Shown in pieces: positions 37,479 through 46,577 of a stretch of DNA of 64,000 nucleotides. The stretch is from NCBI RefSeq assembly GCF_030063455.1, contig NZ_JASITB010000006.1, positions 1 through 64,000 on the forward strand. The letters are read 5' to 3'. The position numbers were made by a program, and so were the translations under genes. The notes below the pieces were generated by a model. It made no database searches and was not told where the DNA came from. It saw nothing but the letters and a program-made list of their open reading frames with translations. Positions within the stretch are counted from its first letter, which is position 1. The number at the start of each line of letters is the position of its first letter. Source of the stretch: Cryobacterium sp. PH31-O1. GTDB lineage: Bacteria > Actinomycetota > Actinomycetes > Actinomycetales > Microbacteriaceae.

Positions 37479-37484
37479 TAAAAT
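37479..37484 (+). promoter_or_regulatory. -10 box for the VOC gene
   Basis: TAAAAT, 42 nt before ATG 37527; gives a leader of about 35 nt with an AAAGGGA ribosome binding site at its end. No clear -35. Confidence 0.42.
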
Positions 37485-37526
37485 GCTCCCTGAAAAATGC
37501 ACATTCGGTGCAGAAAGGGACTGCTG

Positions 37527-37964
37527 ATGTTAAATCTGTTGGAAACCTACTCCGTGCTTCCCGCGCGTGACCTGGCGCGCGCCCGGCGCTTCTACAAGGA
37601 CGTGCTCGGCATGGAACCCGTTGAGGAACGACTGGAGGGGCTGCTCTACCGCACCCCAAAGGGCGCCGCTATCCTGGTCTACGAGACCGACAATGCCGGA
37701 AGCGCAGCGAACACCGCAATCGGTTTTGACACCGACGACATCGACGCCGAGGTCGCCGTGCTGCGCGGGCGCGGCGTCGAGTTTGAAGAATATGATTTTG
37801 CGGAATTGAAGACCGAGAACGGCATCGCGACGACCAAAGAGGATCGTGCGGCGTGGTTCAAAGACACGGAGGGCAACATCATCTGTGTGTCGCAGACCGT
37901 CGCCTCCGACCAGGGCGAGGCACGCGAACGTGAGGGTACCGCGAACTCAACGGTCAGCGACTGA
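37527..37964 (+). CDS. VOC family protein (glyoxalase/dioxygenase superfamily)
   Basis: 145-residue vicinal-oxygen-chelate protein with the two beta-alpha-beta3 modules: SVLPARDLARARRFYKDVLG at the start and AAWFKDTEGNIICVSQT near 110. Metal-ligand positions are not typical of glyoxalase I, so the substrate is unknown. The ATG at 37527 follows AAAGGGA by 7 nt; an upstream ATG at 37497 is less likely. The last 20 residues are a polar tail. Confidence 0.85.
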   Translation: MLNLLETYSVLPARDLARARRFYKDVLGMEPVEERLEGLLYRTPKGAAILVYETDNAGSAANTAIGFDTDDIDAEVAVLRGRGVEFEEYDFAELKTENGIATTKEDRAAWFKDTEGNIICVSQTVASDQGEAREREGTANSTVSD

Positions 37965-38116
37965 CCCGGCGGCGACACGTCGAAACGCATAAGCGCCCGA
38001 TCTGGGTGCGCGCTACGGTAATCCCGCAGCGCGCACCGACAGCTGGCGCGGTCGCCTCTGCTGGCGGCGCACCCGCCCGGGCACGCGCACAAGCCGCGAG
38101 TCGATCCGAAACGACC

Positions 38117-38122
38117 TATCGT
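38117..38122 (+). promoter_or_regulatory. -10 box for the NAD(P)H-hydrate dehydratase gene
   Basis: TATCGT ends 6 nt before ATG 38129; the GGAGG between lies too close to ATG (1 nt) to act as a ribosome binding site for it, though it could serve GTG 38132. Confidence 0.42.
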
Positions 38123-38128
38123 GGAGGC

Positions 38129-39004
38129 ATGGTGAAACCGAGTGGCTGGCTCGAATGGGAGGCCGAACAGGCCCGCGACTGGATCTTTCGGCCTCAGGCC
38201 GGCGACGACAAATACTCGCGCGGGGTGCTCGGCGTGCGCACCGGCTCCAAGGACTACCCGGGTGCCGCGGTGCTCGGCGTCGACGCGGCCGTTCGCACCG
38301 GTCTCGGCATGGTGCGCTACCTCGGCCCGCGCCGCGCCGCCACCCTCGTGCTGCAGCGCCGCCCCGAGATTGTGACCGTGCCCGGCCGGGTTCAGGCCTG
38401 GCTGCTCGGCTCCGGCATCAACGCCAGCACGAGAACGGATGCCGTCACCACCGCCCTCGAAGCTGCCCTCGCCGAGGGCCTGCCCACCGTCATCGACGCG
38501 GGCGCCCTCGACCTCGTGTCGCGTGCGATCGGTCCGACCGTGATCACCCCGCACGCCGGGGAGCTCGCGACGATGCTCGAGGGTGAGGCGCAGCCGGGCT
38601 CCGCCTCGCAAATTGCCGCCAACCCGGGGGAGTGGGCCCTTCGAGCTGCCCACCTGTTCGACGTGACGGTGCTGCTCAAGGGCGCTGTCACCCACGTGGC
38701 CTCGCCGTCGGGCGCCCGCCTGACCGTGTCGACCGGGCCGGCCTGGCTGGCCACGGCCGGTTCGGGTGACGTGCTCGGCGGCATCCTCGGCGCGCTCCTG
38801 GCCACCCATTCCGACCCGCTCGACACGGATGCCGCCTCCCTCGCCCCGCTCGCCGCTACCGCCGCGCTCGTGCACGCTACGGCCGCGAACCTGGCCTCCA
38901 ATGGTGGTCCGATCGCGGCCCTCGACATAGCGGATGCTGTGCCACGAGCCGTCGCCGCTCTTCTCGACCACGGGGTAGATCCGGGGCCTCGCCCGACCCG
39001 GTAG
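38129..39004 (+). CDS. nnrD: ADP-dependent NAD(P)H-hydrate dehydratase
   Basis: 291-residue metabolite-repair enzyme that restores NAD(P)H from its hydrated form. It carries the ribokinase-like fold with YSRGVLGVRTGSKDYPGAA near the N-terminus, VIDAGALDLV, TPHAGELATML, and the nucleotide/catalytic motif ATAGSGDVLGGILGALLA. The usual fused epimerase domain (NnrE) is absent, so this is the stand-alone dehydratase. The start is ATG 38129 (GTG 38132 also possible). The next gene begins 39 nt downstream in the same direction. Confidence 0.9.
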   Translation: MVKPSGWLEWEAEQARDWIFRPQAGDDKYSRGVLGVRTGSKDYPGAAVLGVDAAVRTGLGMVRYLGPRRAATLVLQRRPEIVTVPGRVQAWLLGSGINASTRTDAVTTALEAALAEGLPTVIDAGALDLVSRAIGPTVITPHAGELATMLEGEAQPGSASQIAANPGEWALRAAHLFDVTVLLKGAVTHVASPSGARLTVSTGPAWLATAGSGDVLGGILGALLATHSDPLDTDAASLAPLAATAALVHATAANLASNGGPIAALDIADAVPRAVAALLDHGVDPGPRPTR

Positions 39005-39043
39005 AACGGAGCGCGACGCGGCCGGTTGTGCAAAGGTAAAAGC

Positions 39044-40345
39044 GTGAACATTCACGATGAGAGCGGGACGCTCACCCGGTCTGCGCCGCCGGTGCTGCGG
39101 CATCCGCTCGCCGCGCTGTGGTTGGCTTTCGCGATCGTGCACCTGCTGCTGATTGTGCTGGCCCTGTTCGGGCCGGGGTATCCGCTCGGCGACGTGGTGG
39201 TCGTCTACCGCGGCTGGGCCGCGAACGCGGCCGCCGGAAACCTCGTGGGAATCACCGAGGATTTCGTCTACCCGGTGCTCGCCCTCGTGCCGATCCTGGC
39301 TGCTTTCGCCCTCGGGGGCCCGGCCTACCTCGCAACCTGGTGGTTGCTGGTGACGGGGCTGAACGCCGGGGCGTTCTGGGTGCTCGTGCGCTCGCACCGG
39401 GCGGCAGCGTGGTGGTGGCTGGCTTTTCTGGGGCTGCTCGGCCCGATCGCGCTGCTGCGCATCGACGCGGTCACGGTGCCTTTGTGCATCGTCGCCCTGC
39501 TCTGGCTGCGCCGCCGCCCGCTTTGGGGAACGGTACTGCTCACGATCGCCACCTGGATCAAAATCTGGCCGGTCGCCGCGCTCGCCGCCCTGTTTGTGGC
39601 GTCGAAACTACGCTGGCGGATGCTCCTGCTCGCCGCCGCGGTCACCGCGTCGGTGATCGGGGTGGCCGCGTCGCTCAGCCTGAGCCGGGGCAGCGGCCTC
39701 CACGTGCTGAGTTTCGTGGCCGAGCAGGCGGGGCGGGGGATCCAGATCGAGTCACCCGTCGCCGTGCCGTGGCTCTGGCAGGTGGCCCTCGGCGTGCCGG
39801 GTAGCTTCATCTACTACGACCAGCAGATTCTCACGTTTCAGGTGGCCGGCGCTGGCATCACGGCCGTGAGCGCCGCAATGACTGCCCTGCTGGCGCTCGC
39901 CGCCGGCGCGGTGCTGCTGCTCGGCCTGCGGGCCCAACGCCGGGGGGCTTGTATCCTGGCGGTACTGCCGCCACTGACCCTCGCGCTGACAGTGACCCTG
40001 ATCGCGTTCAACAAGGTCGGTTCGCCGCAATTCATCAGCTGGCTGGCCGCACCGATTATTTTCGGACTCGTTCTGAACGGGCGCGCCTGGCGCGCCCCCG
40101 CGCTGCTCGGCCTCGCGCTCGCCGCGCTCACCCAGGTGGTCTACCCGTACCTGTATGACTGGGTGATTGTGGCCCACCCGCTGATGGTGCTCGTACTGAG
40201 CCTGCGCAATCTGCTCGAGTTAGTACTGCTCGGCTGGGTGCTCCGGGCCCTGTACCGGCTCCCAGCATCACGCACCCAACCCCGTCCACTGGACGAACCG
40301 TCAATTCCACCGAACACCACCCTGAGGGAGCCATCATGCTCGTAG
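39044..40345 (+). CDS. GT87-like polyprenol-phosphate mannosyltransferase (DUF2029)
   Basis: 433-residue integral membrane protein with about ten hydrophobic segments. The first extracytoplasmic loop begins with GDVVVVYRGWA, where the aspartate corresponds to the expected catalytic Asp of the GT-C fold, and FNKVGSPQFISWLAAP is a family-typical re-entrant motif. Such enzymes transfer mannose from polyprenol phosphate to lipoglycans outside the membrane. GTG 39044 is chosen: AAAGG precedes by 7 nt. The last 10 nt overlap the next gene. Confidence 0.78.
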   Translation: MNIHDESGTLTRSAPPVLRHPLAALWLAFAIVHLLLIVLALFGPGYPLGDVVVVYRGWAANAAAGNLVGITEDFVYPVLALVPILAAFALGGPAYLATWWLLVTGLNAGAFWVLVRSHRAAAWWWLAFLGLLGPIALLRIDAVTVPLCIVALLWLRRRPLWGTVLLTIATWIKIWPVAALAALFVASKLRWRMLLLAAAVTASVIGVAASLSLSRGSGLHVLSFVAEQAGRGIQIESPVAVPWLWQVALGVPGSFIYYDQQILTFQVAGAGITAVSAAMTALLALAAGAVLLLGLRAQRRGACILAVLPPLTLALTVTLIAFNKVGSPQFISWLAAPIIFGLVLNGRAWRAPALLGLALAALTQVVYPYLYDWVIVAHPLMVLVLSLRNLLELVLLGWVLRALYRLPASRTQPRPLDEPSIPPNTTLREPSCS

Positions 40346-40638
40346 CATTCTCTGTCGCACCGTCCGTCGCCGCCGACTCGAAGGGCTCCGTTCACGACGC
40401 GGTCGCCGCCGCCGTGCGTGTTGTTCGGGCCTCCGGCCTGCCCAACCACACCGACTCCATGTTCACCACGATCGAGGGCGACTGGGACGAAGTCTTCGCC
40501 GTCATCAAGGAGGCGACCGAGGCGGTGGGCGCTTTTGGGCCGCGCGTCTCTCTCGTGCTGAAGGCCGACATCCGCCCCGGCCACACCGGGGAGCTCACCG
40601 GCAAGCTCGAACGCCTGGAGAGCGCCCTCGACGCTTAG
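40336..40638 (+). CDS. MTH1187/YkoF family thiamine-binding protein
   Basis: 100-residue protein with the ferredoxin-like fold of the MTH1187 family (VAFSVAPSV, GLPNHTDSMFTTIEGDWDEV, VSLVLKADIRPG). Relatives bind thiamine or its pyrimidine and may serve salvage. The ATG overlaps the end of the mannosyltransferase-like gene by 10 nt and follows a GGGAGCC sequence, so [11 protein letters not shown] is likely coupled. No TPP riboswitch seen. Confidence 0.85.
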   Translation: MLVAFSVAPSVAADSKGSVHDAVAAAVRVVRASGLPNHTDSMFTTIEGDWDEVFAVIKEATEAVGAFGPRVSLVLKADIRPGHTGELTGKLERLESALDA

Positions 40639-40664
40639 ACCTCCCGCGCCGGCAGGCCGCAGAT

Positions 40665-40670
40665 TAGGCT
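40665..40670 (+). promoter_or_regulatory. -10 box for the MFS gene
   Basis: TAGGCT ends 6 nt before ATG 40677; no ribosome binding site between. Leaderless start. Confidence 0.5.
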
Positions 40671-40676
40671 TATTGC

Positions 40677-41954
40677 ATGACCCTCATTCCTGACGGGTCG
40701 ACGCAGCTGTCGTCGACCCGTATTCGTCTTGCCCTCCTCGCCCTCGCCTTGGGCGGCTTCGGCATCGGCGCGACCGAATTCGTCGCCATGGGCCTGCTGC
40801 CCAACCTCGCCGCCGACCTGCTGCCCGGCCTGTACGCGAGCGCACCGGGTGCCGCCAACGCGCAGGCCGGCTGGCTCATTTCCGCCTATGCCCTCGGTGT
40901 CGTCGTCGGAGCGCCGACCATCGCAGCGGCCGCCGCCCGCTGGCCGCGCAAACAGCTGCTGCTCGCCCTGCTGACGGCGTTCACCCTCGGCACGATCGCC
41001 TCCGCCCTGCTGCCCACCTTTGAGACCGTTCTCGCTGCCCGCTTCCTGGCCGGGCTGCCGCACGGTGCCTACTTCGGCATCGCCTCGCTCGTCGCCGCGC
41101 ATCTGATGGGACCGGGCAAGCGAGCCCGTGGCATCGCCATTGTGCTCTCCGGTCTGACCATCTCCAACGTGATCGGGGTGCCGACGATCACCTGGATCGG
41201 CCAAATGAGCGGATGGCGCGTCGCCTACCTCGTCGTCGCCGCCATTTTCGCGCTCACCTTCGTGGCCGTCGCCGTCTTCGTGCCGTTCCAGGCCGGTAAC
41301 CCGAAGGCCACTATGCGGGCCGAGCTACGGGCGTTTGGCAAACTGCAGGTGTGGATCACCCTCTCGATCGGCGCGATCGGTTTCGGCGGGCTGTTCGCCG
41401 TCTACACCTACGTAGCGCCACTCGTGATCGAGATCACCGGGCTGGCCGCGGCCGCGGTACCGCTCATCCTGGTGGTCGTCGGCCTCGGCATGACGGCCGG
41501 CAACTTCGCCGGGGGAGCGCTGGCCGACTGGAGCGTGCGCCGCACCATGTACATCGCCTTCGGCGTGCTCATCCTCGCGCTCGTCACACTCGGCCTGTCG
41601 GCGCAGTTCCTGGCCGGGCTGCTGGTGGGCATGTTCCTGGTCGGTGCCGCGGCATCGGCTCTGTCACCGACCATCCAGGCCCGGCTGATGGACGTCGCGC
41701 ACGAGAGCCAGTCGCTCGCCGCAGCGCTCAACCACTCCTCGCTCAACGTCGGCAACGCACTCGGTGCGGCCCTCGGCGGGGTCGCGATCGCCGCGGGCCT
41801 CGGTTACCTCGCGCCGGTCTGGATCGGTGTGGGGCTGAGCTTGATCGGCGTGCTGCTGACCCTGCTGACCTTCACCATCGACCGGCGACGCCGTCAGCGC
41901 GGACACCACGTTCCGTACGGCACGCAGCTGATTCCGGTCGTGCGCCAGCCCTAA
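40677..41954 (+). CDS. MFS transporter, AraJ/DHA1 type
   Basis: 425-residue major-facilitator exporter with twelve membrane segments. Characteristic motifs are GIGATEFVAMGLLPNLAADL in helix 1, typical of the AraJ/PbuE/chloramphenicol-exporter group, ALLTAFTLGTIASALLPTF after loop 2-3, and GLPHGAYFGIASLVAAH. Substrate unknown; members export nucleobases, sugars or drugs. Preceded by its own -10 box. Confidence 0.9.
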   Translation: MTLIPDGSTQLSSTRIRLALLALALGGFGIGATEFVAMGLLPNLAADLLPGLYASAPGAANAQAGWLISAYALGVVVGAPTIAAAAARWPRKQLLLALLTAFTLGTIASALLPTFETVLAARFLAGLPHGAYFGIASLVAAHLMGPGKRARGIAIVLSGLTISNVIGVPTITWIGQMSGWRVAYLVVAAIFALTFVAVAVFVPFQAGNPKATMRAELRAFGKLQVWITLSIGAIGFGGLFAVYTYVAPLVIEITGLAAAAVPLILVVVGLGMTAGNFAGGALADWSVRRTMYIAFGVLILALVTLGLSAQFLAGLLVGMFLVGAAASALSPTIQARLMDVAHESQSLAAALNHSSLNVGNALGAALGGVAIAAGLGYLAPVWIGVGLSLIGVLLTLLTFTIDRRRRQRGHHVPYGTQLIPVVRQP

Positions 41955-41974
41955 AGCAACTGGTTAACGCAACC

Positions 41975-42004
41975 GACCGGCCAGCGCAGCGGCGCCGGCC
42001 GGTC
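41975..42004. terminator. terminator hairpin between convergent genes
   Basis: An 8-bp inverted repeat GACCGGCC/GGCCGGTC with a 14-nt loop, between the MFS gene and the response regulator gene; TTATTTC follows on the plus strand. Confidence 0.5.
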
Positions 42005-42023
42005 AGTTATTTCACAAGGTGAA

Positions 42024-42680
42024 TCAGTCCGTCTGCAGCAGGATGCCGTCGTGGATGGCGCGCTTACGCAGCGCAACCTTGGTTCCCACGTCGTACCCGG
42101 CGAGGCGGTACTTCTCCCGAATGCGCTTGAGGTAGCTCTTGGCGGTCTCCTCGGAGATGCCGAGCTGGTAGGCGACGGCCTTGACCGGCTCGCCGGCACC
42201 GTAGAGCGCCATGACCCGGCGCTCCTGCGCGCTGAGGCGAGGACCTTCGACATTCTCGGTGGAGTTGAGTGCGTAGTCGAGCTCAGCCGAGATATACGAC
42301 TTGCCGTTGTACGCGGCGCGAATGGCGTCGACGATCATGCTCGCCTCCTCGCTCTTGACGAGGTAGCCCAGCGCGCCGGCCGCGAGGGCTTCGCGCACGA
42401 GGGCCGGTTCGGAATAGGTGCTCATGAGCACCGTCCTCACACCGGTCGTCTTGAGCGTGGAAATCTTCAGGGACACCGGGATGTTGTCCTTGAGATCGAG
42501 GTCGAGGAGCACGACATCCACCGGAAACTCGGGATGCGTGAGCAGTTCGGGCCAGGTGGTCACCGCCGCCACCATCTCGATATCATCAGCGGCGCTGCGG
42601 ATCCACTCGGTGAGTGCCCCCAGGAGCATCCTGTGGTCATCAACCAGGGCCAAGCGAATGGGACGGTCTGTTGTCGTCAT
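42024..42680 (-). CDS. NarL/FixJ-type response regulator
   Basis: 218-residue regulator. The receiver domain (1-125) has acidic pair D14-D15, phosphoacceptor D60 in VVLLDLDL and the lysine in YLVKSEEAS. A LuxR-type helix-turn-helix follows (about 150-205; LSAQERRVMALYGAGEPVKA, GISEETAKSYLKRI). It is the last gene of the minus-strand locus begun by the histidine kinase at 45229, with a 45-nt gap to the pseudokinase gene. Target genes are unknown. Confidence 0.92.
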   Translation of the reverse strand: MTTTDRPIRLALVDDHRMLLGALTEWIRSAADDIEMVAAVTTWPELLTHPEFPVDVVLLDLDLKDNIPVSLKISTLKTTGVRTVLMSTYSEPALVREALAAGALGYLVKSEEASMIVDAIRAAYNGKSYISAELDYALNSTENVEGPRLSAQERRVMALYGAGEPVKAVAYQLGISEETAKSYLKRIREKYRLAGYDVGTKVALRKRAIHDGILLQTD

Positions 42681-42725
42681 TTTCTGCCTCCTACTGCCTG
42701 CACCTTATCGTCAAAATCCCCAATA

Positions 42726-44063
42726 TTAGGCATCCGCGGGGTTGTCCACGCTGCACTCGATGTCTACCCGCAGGCTTCCGGACCGATTTGAGTCCACGTG
42801 CGGGCCGACGGCACGAATCGCCTGCCAAGTTTCCGGATCGACACGCCGCCGGGCGACCCCCGTCGTGGTCAACTCGATCGGAAACCGAAGCGTGCGGTGC
42901 GGACCCGCCCCATGTGTGGGGGCAATGGGTCCCAGCCGCAGCGAAACGGATGCCCCTGACCGTGCGGTATCCCCGATGAGCAGCCAAATTGTGAGCAGCA
43001 GCCCGTCACGTTGCGGCGGTGACAGTAAGCCGGCGAGGCCGGCCGGATCATTCAGTGCGACGACGGGGCCGAGAAATTCGCTCTCGGTGATGGCATGGTG
43101 CAGCCAGGTTTCCGTGCGGCCCTCGATCAGGTGCAACCGCAACTGGGTAGCCAGGGACGCCGCCTTTGTCGCCGTCGACGGTGACAACGGCAACGCGGTG
43201 CGGCCCTGCGCTACATCGTCGAGCAGGGTCTCAGCGTCGAGGTCGAGCCGGGCCAGCTGCTCGGAGGCGAGCATGCCCACCGCGAATCGCGGCTGGGACA
43301 CCGTGCTCTGCACCAGCACCAGGTCGAGTTCGCGCTGCACCATGCGCCGAAACGCCTGCACGATGCTCGCTCCGATCAGTGGCGGTGCCACGGCCAGAGA
43401 AATCGACAATATGTCTGGCCCCAGGGTGAGCACGTCACTGCGCGTTTCTAAGGAGATCGCCAACGCCATGGTCAGACCAAGGGCGACGGCGGCTACGGTA
43501 ATTTCTCCGGTCTCGCGCAGGGTCACGATCGACAGCAGGAAGGCGCCAACGGCGGGGGCCGCGGTGGGAAAATCTGCCGGACCGGTCTCCCCCCAGGATC
43601 CGGCGAGATCCAATGCCACCACGACCGCGCAGGCTCCCAGGGCCGCCAGAAACAGCCAAAACGGTAGGCGAGAGGCCAGCTTGTGCACCAAAAGATTCAC
43701 GGTCACGGCCGTGGCCAGCAAAATAATCCAGGCCAGCACGCTCAACACCGGAGGGTGCGCCGGGTCCCACTGAATGATCAGCCGCGCGAGCAGAAAGAGC
43801 GCGATACAGGCCCCGCTGAGGCTCATCCCGATACCCAAATGGCGGGCACCCAGACCGCTCTGGTTCGAGCGAAAGACGGTGATATGGCGGGCACCGCGCA
43901 GCATCGTCTGCGGAAACCGCAGTGGCAACAGGTCAGCCCTGGTGCGCCGGTCAGCGGATGCCGGAGGCCAGCTACGCTCCGACGACCCGCCGAGCAGACG
44001 CAAACCGACGCCGCGCGACCGCGGGTGGATGGGGATGGGCGCTGTGTCGCTGAACTGGCTCAT
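42726..44063 (-). CDS. membrane protein, probable degenerate histidine kinase
   Basis: 445-residue protein lying between a histidine kinase and its regulator. The first 75 residues are soluble; six hydrophobic segments lie at about 78-97, 105-127, 133-152, 166-182, 187-204 and 217-234; the remaining 210 residues are cytoplasmic. There, QRDGLLLTIWLLIGDTARSG followed by ASVSLRLG aligns by eye with the N-box region of DesK-type ATPase domains, but the N-box asparagine and the DxGxG motif are missing and no H-box is visible. I infer a pseudokinase that modulates the true kinase; homology needs structural comparison. The start overlaps the kinase stop by 4 nt. Confidence 0.7.
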   Translation of the reverse strand: MSQFSDTAPIPIHPRSRGVGLRLLGGSSERSWPPASADRRTRADLLPLRFPQTMLRGARHITVFRSNQSGLGARHLGIGMSLSGACIALFLLARLIIQWDPAHPPVLSVLAWIILLATAVTVNLLVHKLASRLPFWLFLAALGACAVVVALDLAGSWGETGPADFPTAAPAVGAFLLSIVTLRETGEITVAAVALGLTMALAISLETRSDVLTLGPDILSISLAVAPPLIGASIVQAFRRMVQRELDLVLVQSTVSQPRFAVGMLASEQLARLDLDAETLLDDVAQGRTALPLSPSTATKAASLATQLRLHLIEGRTETWLHHAITESEFLGPVVALNDPAGLAGLLSPPQRDGLLLTIWLLIGDTARSGASVSLRLGPIAPTHGAGPHRTLRFPIELTTTGVARRRVDPETWQAIRAVGPHVDSNRSGSLRVDIECSVDNPADA

Positions 44064-45229
44064 TTGGGTACCTCCAGAACAACCGTTGTTCCGGCTCCAG
44101 GAGAGGAAAATAGGCGGGCGTTTCCGCCGACGTCTCGCAGCCGGGCGATAACTGATTCGGCGACGCCGAGACGTTCAGAACCGACCTGGCCGAGATCGAA
44201 GCCGACCCCGGTGTCGGTGACCATAGCGCGAACGGTGCTGTGGTCATCCGTTATGGTCACGTCGGCCCGATCAACGCCGGAATGACGACGCACGTTTTCG
44301 AGGCACTCCGAGAGCGCCAGAAGGAAGGAATCGAGAACGGTGCTGTTGAGCTGCACCTGGCCGCTGCCGTGCCAGGTCACCGTAAGGCCCATGCGCTCAA
44401 AGCGCTGGCGTACAGCGTCGAGAGTGTCGCCGAGGGTGAGCACTGTCGCCGGTTCGAGGCTGTAGGCGCCGGATCGGCGGGGCGCGGGTAAATCGCCCAG
44501 ACGCAACTGACGCAGCAATCGGGCGTCATCGCCAGCCTGTTTTTGCAGGGCTGCCGGGCTTACTCCGATCCCGGAGTGGGCGAGGAGGGTCAGGGTGGCC
44601 AGGACCGTGTCGTGCAACAATCGGGCGTCTTGACGACGGTGTGCCTCCAGCTCACTCGCGTGTCGTTCGGCGCGATGCGCGCGCCCGATCGCGGCGATGC
44701 GGTGCATCACCCGGGGCACGCTCTGGGCGATCCACAACGAGGCGACGGTGAACGCGAGCCAGATGCTGATAGTCAAAACCAGCAACACGGCACGGTCGGG
44801 AGCATCGACGGTGACCACCGCAACGGAGACGAATGTGAGCGCGAAGCCCACGACGAGCAGCGCTATCCGCCGCGGGCTGGTGATCAGTACGGCCGCTACC
44901 GCGCAGATCGGCGCGGTAGCGACGAGTCCGATGACGCTTTCTTCAATCAGGTTGGGAGCCACGCCGGGATAGCTCGTGAGGCCGACGGTCAGAATGATGG
45001 CCAGGCCGCTAGCAACGGTCACTACCGCCCAGCGCAGGGCACCGGTGCTGCCGAGAAGGTACTGACCCGCGGCCATGATCAGGATGAGAGCGATGGCCCA
45101 GAGCCGTGCGCTGGCCTCTACGCCGCCGGGAATCAGCACGCACGCCAGGGTCGTGGCAGAACCGGTCAGCCCGGCCGCCTGCACCGCTCTCCGAAGGAGG
45201 CGGTCGCGCTCCTTCAAGATGCGTTGCAT
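44060..45229 (-). CDS. sensor histidine kinase, DesK/LiaS type
   Basis: 389-residue kinase with five or six hydrophobic segments in the first 170 residues, then a coiled linker and the HisKA_3-like site RQDARLLHDTVLATLTLLA with H206. The ATPase domain keeps the N-box ECLENVRRHSG (N312) and DTGVGF (D339). It should phosphorylate the response regulator encoded two genes downstream. The membrane module has no large external loop, so the stimulus may be sensed within the membrane. Confidence 0.9.
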   Translation of the reverse strand: MQRILKERDRLLRRAVQAAGLTGSATTLACVLIPGGVEASARLWAIALILIMAAGQYLLGSTGALRWAVVTVASGLAIILTVGLTSYPGVAPNLIEESVIGLVATAPICAVAAVLITSPRRIALLVVGFALTFVSVAVVTVDAPDRAVLLVLTISIWLAFTVASLWIAQSVPRVMHRIAAIGRAHRAERHASELEAHRRQDARLLHDTVLATLTLLAHSGIGVSPAALQKQAGDDARLLRQLRLGDLPAPRRSGAYSLEPATVLTLGDTLDAVRQRFERMGLTVTWHGSGQVQLNSTVLDSFLLALSECLENVRRHSGVDRADVTITDDHSTVRAMVTDTGVGFDLGQVGSERLGVAESVIARLRDVGGNARLFSSPGAGTTVVLEVPK

Positions 45230-45302
45230 GTTGGCCTACTCGGTTGGAGATGAACGTGTTCTCTCTGCACCATACCGGGCCGCACGGACACACGGGTTCG
45301 CC

Positions 45303-46511
45303 CTAGTGCAGCACCCGCCGAATCTGGGCGCCGATCGCTTCGTTCTCGATCAGGAAGCCATCGTGACCATACCCGGATTCGAGCACCACCGCGGTGGGGC
45401 CGTCGATATTGTTCGGCAGATGGGCGGCGATGGTGCGCTGGCCGTCGGCCGGAAACAGTCGGTCGCTGTCGATTCCGACCACGACCGAGCGGGCGGTGAC
45501 CCGGCCGAGGGCGGCCGCGACGCCGCCGCGACCGCGACCGACATCGTGGGAGTTCATGGCTTCGACGAGCACGATGTAGCTGTTGGCATCGAAACGTCGG
45601 GTGAATTTATTGCCGTGAAAGTCGAGGTACGACTCCACGGCGAAGCGTCCGTTGGCGCCGAGCGGACTGATGCCGCTCTGCCAGCCACGGTTGAAGCGGG
45701 CGTTCAGCTCGGCCGGACTTCGGTAGTTCAACAGGGCCATGCGGCGGGCCAGGGCCAGCCCGCGAGTCGGGCCGTCGCCATCCGCTTCGTCGTAGTAGTC
45801 GCCGGCACGAAAGGCCGGGTCAGTGCGGATGGCCTCGATCTGCACCGAATTGAGGCCGATCTGGTCGGCGGTCGTGACGGGCGGCGCGGCCAGGATGATG
45901 AGGCGGTCGACCCGGTCGGGGGTTTCGATCGCCCATTCGAGGGCGTGCATGCCGCCCATGGAACCGCCGATCACGGCCGCCCAACGGTCGATGCCGAGCC
46001 GGTCGCTGAACACGCGCTGCGCGGCGACCTGGTCTCGAATGGTCAGATAGGGAAAGCGGATGCCCCACTCGAGTGCATCGGGCGCGAGTGAGGCCGGCCC
46101 GGTACTGCCCTGACAGCCGCCAAGCATGTTCGGTGCCACGACGAACCAGCGATCGGTGTCGATGGCGAGGCCGGGGCCGACGATACCGTCCCACCAGCCG
46201 CCGGTCTCCTGACCGGGACCGGGAGGGCCAGCCAGATGGCTGTCACCGGTGAGGGCGTGCAGCACGAGCACCGCGTTGTCGCCGGCCGGGCCCAGGGTGC
46301 CCCAGGTTTCATAGGCGAGGCGGGCCGCCGGCAGGCTGCCGCCGGCCTCGAAGGTGAGCGGGCCGAGGTTCACGAACTGTCGGTGGCCAACCGGGTCGCC
46401 GTCGCGCCAGGCGCCGGTCGCCGGAGGCTTGCCGAGCACCGAGCGCGCCTGGGCTTCGGTGATGAAGCTCGACGGGACCGTGTCTGCTGATGATTGCCAT
46501 TCCATACCCAT
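45303..46511 (-). CDS. metX: homoserine O-acetyltransferase
   Basis: 402-residue alpha/beta-hydrolase-type acyltransferase that acetylates L-homoserine in methionine synthesis. The catalytic triad is visible: nucleophile Ser in GGSMGGMHALEW, Asp in VGIDSDRLFP, His in SGYGHDGFL; LNYRSPAELNARFNR is a family motif. It follows metY in the same direction, so the two form the direct-sulfhydrylation route. ATG 46505 is an alternative start, 8 nt after a minus-strand CAGAAT box. Confidence 0.95.
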   Translation of the reverse strand: MGMEWQSSADTVPSSFITEAQARSVLGKPPATGAWRDGDPVGHRQFVNLGPLTFEAGGSLPAARLAYETWGTLGPAGDNAVLVLHALTGDSHLAGPPGPGQETGGWWDGIVGPGLAIDTDRWFVVAPNMLGGCQGSTGPASLAPDALEWGIRFPYLTIRDQVAAQRVFSDRLGIDRWAAVIGGSMGGMHALEWAIETPDRVDRLIILAAPPVTTADQIGLNSVQIEAIRTDPAFRAGDYYDEADGDGPTRGLALARRMALLNYRSPAELNARFNRGWQSGISPLGANGRFAVESYLDFHGNKFTRRFDANSYIVLVEAMNSHDVGRGRGGVAAALGRVTARSVVVGIDSDRLFPADGQRTIAAHLPNNIDGPTAVVLESGYGHDGFLIENEAIGAQIRRVLH

Positions 46512-46534
46512 CCATTCTGGCGGTGGAATGAAGG

Positions 46535-46566
46535 GCCCGGGCGCATGTTACGTTGTGCGCCCGGGC
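46535..46566 (-). terminator. hairpin between metY and metX
   Basis: A perfect 11-bp inverted repeat (GCCCGGGCGCA/TGCGCCCGGGC) with a 10-nt loop in the 66-nt gap after metY. Without a T-run it may reduce rather than end transcription into metX. Confidence 0.5.
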
Positions 46567-46577
46567 GGCAACCGTCT

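Noticed and set aside
37679..39397. A 572-codon minus-strand frame opposite the VOC and nnrD genes
   Set aside because: Spans two real genes and their gap in antisense; no domain seen.
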